DNA from: Calditrichales bacterium MX18-03 | GTDB lineage: Bacteria; Bacillota; Clostridia; Lutisporales; Lutisporaceae | Direction of reading: 5' to 3' | Assembly: GCA_021083345.1 (NCBI GenBank) | Contig: JAJGRE010000001.1 | Span: 186,001-250,000, forward strand | Length of the DNA: 64,000 nucleotides | Part shown: positions 59,412 to 64,000 of the stretch, one piece after another | How the letters are laid out: each line of letters begins with the position of its first letter | Position numbering within the stretch: the first letter of the stretch is position 1 | Notes under the pieces: model-generated | What the model was told of the DNA's origin: nothing | Databases searched by the model: none | The model's input: the letters and a program-made list of their open reading frames with translations, nothing else | Made by a program: the position numbers and the translations under genes

Positions 59412-60881
59412 CTATGTGATGGATTTGTGATGAAGGTCGGGAAGCTCCGCCCAAAAACGGACGCCGCTCTCAGTATTCTCCACCCCATATCGGCCGTTAT
59501 GAAGCTCAATGATCGCTTTAACGATGGCCAGCCCCAGTCCCGTTCCGTCATTATCAACGGTGCTGCCGGATTCTGCCTTATAAAAGCTGGTCCATAGGTT
59601 CTCGATCTCTTCATCGGCGATGGGTTCACCGGTATTGTAAACAGAAAGGCTTACCCCCTGCGTTTGTTCTATCAGACAGATCTGTATTCTCCCTCCTATG
59701 CTTACGTGCTTGACCGCATTACTGAAAAAATTCGAAATAACCTGCTCCAGCCTGAGCTTATCCGCCAGCAGTAAACAACTTTCAGGAGAAAGGATTTCCA
59801 GTTCCACCTGCTTTGTTTCCAAGCTCTTGCGGTATTTCTCCGCCACCTCCCGTGTCAGCTCCGCCAGGTCGAAGGACTGTTTGTTGATCTTGAATATGCC
59901 GGACTCATAAGAGGACAAGTCTAAGAGATCCCGGATCAGGTGGCTCATTTTTTCGGACTCTTCCACTATCACATCGCAATAATATTCCATGTCCTCCGCA
60001 CTTCTTGCCGTACCGTGCTTCAAGCCGTCCGCATAGCCCTGTATCATGCTGATGGGCGTCTTAAGCTCATGGGATACGCTGGATACAAACCGCCGGCGCA
60101 TTTTCTCCATCCGCCGCTCTTGCTCGATATCCGCCTGCAGCTGCAGGTTCTTTTCCTTCAACTCATTAAGTGCGTGGCTCAGCTTGTCCGATATGAGATT
60201 GATACTGGCCCCCAAAGCCCCAATTTCGTCCCTGGCTTCAATTTTAATCTTGTTGTCGAACTTCAGCTCGGCAATCTCTTTTGCCAGGCTGTTGATGCCG
60301 ATAATGGGCTTGGTCAGTCTTGCTGAAAGAAAATATACAATAATGGAACCAATGATAAGGGTCGCAAGACCTGAGAGCAAAACAAACCGCTCTGCCATCG
60401 AACTGCTTTCGCGAACCATCCCAAGGGGCTTTTCTATAATAAAAAGCCGGCTGTCCGGAAGCCTTCCGACAAACACCATGAATCTCAGGCGGTTGTTTTC
60501 CTGAGGTGAAAGGAAAAAGATCCCACCCCGTTCGGTGCGCCTTTCAATATCCTTCAAAAGCGCTCTGACACCCGGAAGGATGCGCAAAAACCCGCCTTTG
60601 TTGAAGCGCGAATAGGTACTGATCATGGTCTCCAGGTCCGGATCAACAACGGTAATATTTCCTCCGAATTCGCTGTTCAGTTCGTGAATCAGCACTTCTT
60701 CATCAACGGCGTCGTTCATCCCGTTTTTGAAGTCAGCATAGATTTTTTCCATGCTGCGCTTGCTTCCCCAGATAAAAATATCGTCCAGAAAATACGCATT
60801 GGTAACAAAAAAAATGAATTGAAAAACAGCCAGCAGCGCAATAAATACGATAAAAAGCTTGAACCGGATTGAATGCATCAT
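59412..60881 (-). CDS. Sensor histidine kinase of the second efflux system
   Basis: A 489-residue kinase with two membrane helices (about 8-28 and 163-186), an external sensor of about 135 residues, HAMP (RLTKPIIGINSLAKEI), phospho-acceptor His in VSHELKTPISMIQG, N box ISNFFSNAVKHV and G2 box GTGLGLAIVKAI. Overlaps the response regulator by four bases (ATGA). 66 bases before the adaptor gene, so it likely controls that efflux operon. Confidence 0.94.
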   Translation of the reverse strand: MMHSIRFKLFIVFIALLAVFQFIFFVTNAYFLDDIFIWGSKRSMEKIYADFKNGMNDAVDEEVLIHELNSEFGGNITVVDPDLETMISTYSRFNKGGFLRILPGVRALLKDIERRTERGGIFFLSPQENNRLRFMVFVGRLPDSRLFIIEKPLGMVRESSSMAERFVLLSGLATLIIGSIIVYFLSARLTKPIIGINSLAKEIAELKFDNKIKIEARDEIGALGASINLISDKLSHALNELKEKNLQLQADIEQERRMEKMRRRFVSSVSHELKTPISMIQGYADGLKHGTARSAEDMEYYCDVIVEESEKMSHLIRDLLDLSSYESGIFKINKQSFDLAELTREVAEKYRKSLETKQVELEILSPESCLLLADKLRLEQVISNFFSNAVKHVSIGGRIQICLIEQTQGVSLSVYNTGEPIADEEIENLWTSFYKAESGSTVDNDGTGLGLAIVKAIIELHNGRYGVENTESGVRFWAELPDLHHKSIT

Positions 60882-61552
60882 GCTTCCACCTCTAATTTGT
60901 AGCCAAACCCCCTGACCGTTTTGATCAGGGTCCCCAGGGTACCCAGCTTGGCCCTGATGTTTTTGATATGTGTATCTACCGTTCTGGGGTCTCCGTAGAA
61001 ATCATAACCCCACACCGAATCCAATATCCGATCCCTTTCCAGGGCAATGTTCTTATTTTTGATCAGGTAGACCAGCAGCTCATATTCCTTGGGGCTCATG
61101 TCCACTGCTTCATTATGCCTTCTGATTGTCCTGCTGGCCGTGTCGACCTCTATTTCATTATAGCGGAAGCAAACGGCAGCGTTTTTGTTCACCCGTCGCA
61201 GCACGGTACGGACCCTGGCCATAAAGACCTCATACCGGAAAGGCTTTACAATATAATCGTCCGCACCCAGATCCAGACCGAATGCCTCATCATGACTTTC
61301 CCCCAAGGCAGTCAGGAACAGGATGGGAACCGGAGACTCCTTGCGGACCTCCCTGCAGACCTCCCAGCCGCTGATTCCCGGCATCATCACATCCAGCACC
61401 AGGAAATCGAAGTCTTTGCAGCTGCGAAACAGCGACAATGCCTCCTCCCCGTTTTCTGCCTCCGTCACTTCATAACCGTCATTTTTCAGGTAATCGCTGA
61501 TAATTTTGCGGATCCTTTTCTCATCATCTGCAATCAGAGCTCTAACTGCCAT
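60878..61552 (-). CDS. OmpR-family response regulator
   Basis: A 224-residue regulator: receiver domain with ADDEKRI, phospho-Asp in LVLDVMMPGISG and KPF lysine, and a winged-helix output domain (MSPKEYELLVYLIKN ... RTVDTHIKNIRAKLG). Start ATG 61552 is behind AAGGAGGT; upstream in-frame starts cross a terminator. First gene of the RR-HK-adaptor-ATPase-permease unit. Confidence 0.95.
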   Translation of the reverse strand: MAVRALIADDEKRIRKIISDYLKNDGYEVTEAENGEEALSLFRSCKDFDFLVLDVMMPGISGWEVCREVRKESPVPILFLTALGESHDEAFGLDLGADDYIVKPFRYEVFMARVRTVLRRVNKNAAVCFRYNEIEVDTASRTIRRHNEAVDMSPKEYELLVYLIKNKNIALERDRILDSVWGYDFYGDPRTVDTHIKNIRAKLGTLGTLIKTVRGFGYKLEVEA

Positions 61553-61605
61553 CTTTACCTCCTTGCCGCTGCCGGTCATTTGCCTTAACTTATTATATAC
61601 ACAGG

Positions 61606-61632
61606 AAAAAAGCCCTTGCAATAAGCAAGGGC
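61606..61632 (-). terminator. Terminator between the secreted protein gene and the response regulator
   Basis: GCCCTTGC (61612-61619) pairs with GCAAGGGC (61625-61632). The A6 run at 61606-61611 provides U6 on the minus strand. It could act as an attenuator that lets only part of the transcription enter the two-component operon. Confidence 0.88.
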
Positions 61633-61655
61633 AAAAGAGCAGGCCCAATCCGGCC

Positions 61656-62399
61656 TTAGCCTTCGTTGTTCTTCCTTTTTTCCATATGCTTTTGCTCTTT
61701 CTTTTCGGGTTTTTGGCGGTGCATTTCTCTTTTTATTGCTTCTGCCTGTGCTTCGGTGATGATTTTATCTTCCACCATTTTTTCCAGTGTGCTTTTTCGA
61801 GATGCTTTGTTTTCCTCAAGGTATTGCTTGCGCTCCGCCTCAGTCATTCCCTGCAGCTTGGCAAGCTCAAGCTTCCTTTTATCCCTTTCAGCCTTCATAT
61901 AGCTGATGATTTTTTCCACATCCGTTGTAGTCAGCACACCTTTTTCCACCAGTTTGTCGAATCGATGAGCCATGTTTTCATCCCGCATGGCTTCATGTTT
62001 CTGACGGATTAAGTCCCCTTCTGTCTGCGTAATGACGTTTTCCTTAATCAGGGAATCCAGCAGGCTTCCTTTCTTTCTTGACTCTTCTCTCTGTTCCTTG
62101 GTCATCCGCTGTCTTTCTAATGCTGCTTTTTCCATATATTGCAGAATTTCGTCCGCTTTCGCCCTGCTGATTTTTCCTTCTTCTACCAGCTTGTCAAGTA
62201 CAGCCTTCAAATATTCTGCCGGCTTTTTCTGTTGCCTGCCTGCCTTGTTCTCTTGCTCAAGCCTTGACAGCTTCAACCCCGCATAAGCATTGCCGCCTGT
62301 GCTGCGTTCCACCGCAAAGACGGGCAGTGCAGCCGTCACCAGAAAGGTTCCTGCCAGCACAGCACCGATGATCTTATTTCTTACAGAACCTGCCGCCAT
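61656..62399 (-). CDS. Secreted four-repeat helical protein
   Basis: A 247-residue exported protein with signal peptide (residues 1-29, ending PVFAVE). The mature part has four copies of a short helical repeat of about 20 residues: LDKLVEEGKISRAKADEI, LDSLIKENVITQTEGDLI, FDKLVEKGVLTTTDVEKI and LEKMVEDKIITEAQAEAI (pattern LxxLVxxGxIT...A..I, SHOCT-like). They are separated by very charged linkers; the end is Lys/Glu-rich. Function unknown; similar repeat proteins occur next to sensor kinases. A terminator separates it from the response regulator gene downstream. Confidence 0.82.
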   Translation of the reverse strand: MAAGSVRNKIIGAVLAGTFLVTAALPVFAVERSTGGNAYAGLKLSRLEQENKAGRQQKKPAEYLKAVLDKLVEEGKISRAKADEILQYMEKAALERQRMTKEQREESRKKGSLLDSLIKENVITQTEGDLIRQKHEAMRDENMAHRFDKLVEKGVLTTTDVEKIISYMKAERDKRKLELAKLQGMTEAERKQYLEENKASRKSTLEKMVEDKIITEAQAEAIKREMHRQKPEKKEQKHMEKRKNNEG

Positions 62400-62626
62400 T
62401 CACATTCTCCTTTCGTTTTCCTCAAGAGCCGCATGAAAGCCTCCGGTCACTTTATGACCGCTTTCATATAACGGAATGCTTCCGCTATATTCTTAGTTTA
62501 AGCAGCTTTTGTGATAATCTTGTGATGAAAAATAAGAAACTTATTAGAAGAATTCCCATCTCATCTTCATATTTTCATGAATTGACGAGCTTCTTCAGAA
62601 TATATAGCGGTTGCATGAATTTGCTA

Positions 62627-62655
62627 TTGACACAAAGACGAATATTATTTATAAT
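62627..62655 (+). promoter_or_regulatory. Consensus promoter of the tRNA gene
   Basis: TTGACA (62627-62632), 17 bases, TATAAT (62650-62655): a perfect vegetative promoter ending 14 bases before the tRNA. Confidence 0.92.
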
Positions 62656-62669
62656 AGATTCTGTGTCAC

Positions 62670-62745
62670 AGGGGTATAGCTCAACCGGTAGAGTAGTGGT
62701 CTCCAAAACCATTGGTTGTGGGTTCAAGTCCTACTGCCCCTGCCA
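62670..62745 (+). tRNA. tRNA-Trp (anticodon CCA)
   Basis: Complete cloverleaf: acceptor AGGGGTA/TGCCCCT, D-arm GCTC...GAGT, anticodon stem GTGGT/ACCAT with loop CTCCAAA (CCA), T-arm GTGGG-TTCAAGT-CCTAC, discriminator G and encoded CCA end. Reads UGG. Single gene with its own promoter and terminator. Confidence 0.97.
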
Positions 62746-62758
62746 TATATGAAGATTA

Positions 62759-62792
62759 CAGCCGCATATTGAATGCGGCTGTTTTGTTTTTT
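62759..62792 (+). terminator. Terminator after tRNA-Trp
   Basis: CAGCCGCAT (62759-62767) pairs perfectly with ATGCGGCTG (62773-62781), loop ATTGA, then TTTTGTTTTTT. Confidence 0.93.
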
Positions 62793-62824
62793 GCATTTTG
62801 TTTACGTAATATTTTCTATGTTAA

Positions 62825-63571
62825 CTAAAAGCAGCCCGGCTGCTTCACACCCCATTTTCTTAGTGTATGATCCTTGCCGATCCACACTGCGGTTCCGGTC
62901 GGGATTACATCATACAGTTCCCGAATGTCCGAGTTGATCATTCTGATGCAGCCTTTAGATATCTCCAAGCCGATGGAGTAAGGGCTATTGTTGCCGTGAA
63001 TGCCGTATTTATAGCCCTTTCCCGGCGAAAGACCTAACCATCTGTAGCCCAGGGGATTCTTTGCCGTGCCGCCCTTTACGCGTTCCTTTGTCTCAGGGTT
63101 GATCCATACCGGATTTTTACCCTTGATCACCAACGAAAACTTGCCTTCCGGCGTTGAGGTTGTGTTCTTGCCAATGGCTACCGGGAATTTTCTTACCACA
63201 TCGCCGCCCTGGTAGAGTGTCAGAATCCGCTTGGTCTGATTGATCGTGATCCAATAGCCTTCAGAGGGCGGTGCAGCCACATTGTCCGGATGATCATAGC
63301 GCCCGTTTATGGTCAAGCGGTTGATGACGGCGCTTTCGAAGCGGTGTCCGGCAATACCGTCCGCAGTCAGGTTGTTGTCGCATTGAAACCGGAGGATTGC
63401 GTTCCTGTAGTTGACCGCGTCTCTAATATGATCGATTTGATAAAATCCAAGCGTTTTCAAGGCGTTGACATATGGACGGCTGTCTTGCCTACATGCCGAT
63501 GCCTGCAGTTCCGGCAGGCACGCCAGATATAAAAAAGCTGTCAGCACAAAGGCTGCAACCGTTTTGACCAT
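62825..63571 (-). CDS. L,D-transpeptidase (YkuD) with peptidoglycan-binding domain
   Basis: A 248-residue exported enzyme that makes or exchanges 3-3 cross-links in peptidoglycan. Signal peptide (1-24), a PG_binding_1-like domain (VNALKTLGFYQ ... LTADGIAGHRFESAV) and a YkuD domain (about 108-240) with YGIHGNN and the catalytic ISKGCIRM. GTFS-like segment STPEGKFSL precedes it. Start behind AGGAGGG. Convergent with the tRNA gene. Vegetative or spore wall role cannot be told apart. Confidence 0.94.
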   Translation of the reverse strand: MVKTVAAFVLTAFLYLACLPELQASACRQDSRPYVNALKTLGFYQIDHIRDAVNYRNAILRFQCDNNLTADGIAGHRFESAVINRLTINGRYDHPDNVAAPPSEGYWITINQTKRILTLYQGGDVVRKFPVAIGKNTTSTPEGKFSLVIKGKNPVWINPETKERVKGGTAKNPLGYRWLGLSPGKGYKYGIHGNNSPYSIGLEISKGCIRMINSDIRELYDVIPTGTAVWIGKDHTLRKWGVKQPGCF

Positions 63572-63803
63572 ATCAACCCTCCTTCATGATTTACAAAATG
63601 TTTTTATAAAATTAGTATCTGTTTTTCAGAGCAACTTATGAGAACCTAAAATTGGACTGCGCCACTTCCATTTTTGTAAAAAAAAGCGGATGGACAAGTC
63701 CATTATATATGAAATGATAAACCTTCATTAAAACGGACGGCATATATAAGCTCGTATTGTTAGCCTTATCAGATCTAAAACTGGGACTATCCCTCTGCTT
63801 CCG

Positions 63804-63836
63804 CAAAAATAAAAGGAATAGGCGCTAGCCTATTCC
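63804..63836 (-). terminator. Terminator after asnS
   Basis: GGAATAGG (63815-63822) pairs with CCTATTCC (63829-63836). On the minus strand TTTTATTTTTG follows. It ends the asnS transcript nine bases after the stop codon. Confidence 0.88.
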
Positions 63837-63844
63837 AATATGAA

Positions 63845-64000
63845 CTAAAACTCTGCTGATTTGACGGTTCTGGGGAAGGGTACGACATCTCGGATGTTGG
63901 ACATCCCGGTGATGTACATGATGATGCGCTCGAAGCCCAGACCATAGCCGGCATGCTTCACCCCGCCGTATTTTCTGGTATCCAGGTACCACCAGTAATC
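63845..64000 (-). CDS. asnS: Asparagine--tRNA ligase, C-terminal end
   Basis: The last 51 residues of a class II synthetase; the gene continues beyond the window. Read on the minus strand it gives [28 protein letters not shown] and [24 protein letters not shown] is class II motif 3, and the MSNIRDV(I/V)PFPRT...AEF ending is typical of AsnRS. Stop codon TAG at 63845-63847. Confidence 0.93.
   Translation of the reverse strand, partial: DYWWYLDTRKYGGVKHAGYGLGFERIIMYITGMSNIRDVVPFPRTVKSAEF

Noticed and set aside
1-64000. CRISPR arrays, insertion sequences, rRNA
   Set aside because: No regularly spaced repeats, transposase motifs or rRNA segments were found on reading the window.

Overview
The window comes from the chromosome of an anaerobic, spore-forming member of the Clostridia (Firmicutes). 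The evidence is the miaB-mutS-mutL-miaA-hfq gene order, strong GGAGG ribosome binding sites with frequent GTG/TTG starts, an alpha/beta-type spore protein, SPOCS (DUF3794) proteins, a lexA/yneA-type SOS divergon, c-di-AMP and Ni/Co riboswitches, and an oxygen-sensitive style metabolism (NiFe hydrogenase, sigma-54 activator). I cannot assign genus or species. No IS element, prophage, CRISPR array or rRNA operon is visible; one tRNA (Trp) is present.

Layout. 0-0.5 kb: the end of an ERF/Rad52-like annealing protein. 0.6-12.5 kb: RNA modification and DNA repair block (miaB, mutS, mutL, miaA, hfq), a PLP enzyme of the methionine gamma-lyase/YnbB family, a long glutamine synthetase, then lexA divergent from a small LysM protein with LexA boxes between them. 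13-15.8 kb: an unknown membrane protein, an acidic Cys-rich protein and a tyrosine recombinase. 16.5-22.3 kb: an unusual accessory cluster of three paralogous carboxypeptidase-regulatory-like (CPR-like) small proteins interleaved with four SPOCS-type proteins, one unknown protein and a GT4 glycosyltransferase, with two sigma-K-like promoters; this is my best candidate for an undescribed, probably spore-surface system. 22.4-30.4 kb: a tightly overlapping NiFe-hydrogenase operon (cytochrome b5-like protein, small and large subunits, protease, a HypA-like protein without its zinc domain, hypF, hypC, hypD, hypE). 30.6-31.8 kb: a CDF exporter behind a NiCo riboswitch, which fits nickel homeostasis next to a nickel enzyme.

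31.9-36.2 kb: a sulfur/thiol locus: thioredoxin with a CEPC active site, overlapping a sigma-54 activator, then a sigma-54 (-24/-12) promoter in front of a cysteine-desulfurase-like enzyme, then a rhodanese lipoprotein. 36.2-39.8 kb: chromate-type transporter with divergent PadR regulator, lipoate-protein ligase, two tandem CrcB fluoride channels. 39.8-45.3 kb: Trk/Ktr potassium uptake and a two-component system. 45.5-50.6 kb: an orphan degenerate ABC ATPase, a c-di-AMP-riboswitch-controlled peptidoglycan-binding protein, cadA/cadC metal resistance, and a spore SASP gene.

50.6-62.4 kb: two MacAB-like efflux cassettes, one under a TetR repressor and one under a two-component system that is preceded by a secreted four-repeat helical protein. 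62.6-64 kb: tRNA-Trp, an L,D-transpeptidase and the 3' end of asnS. Taken together the window mixes housekeeping repair genes with envelope/spore functions and metal, anion and drug homeostasis.
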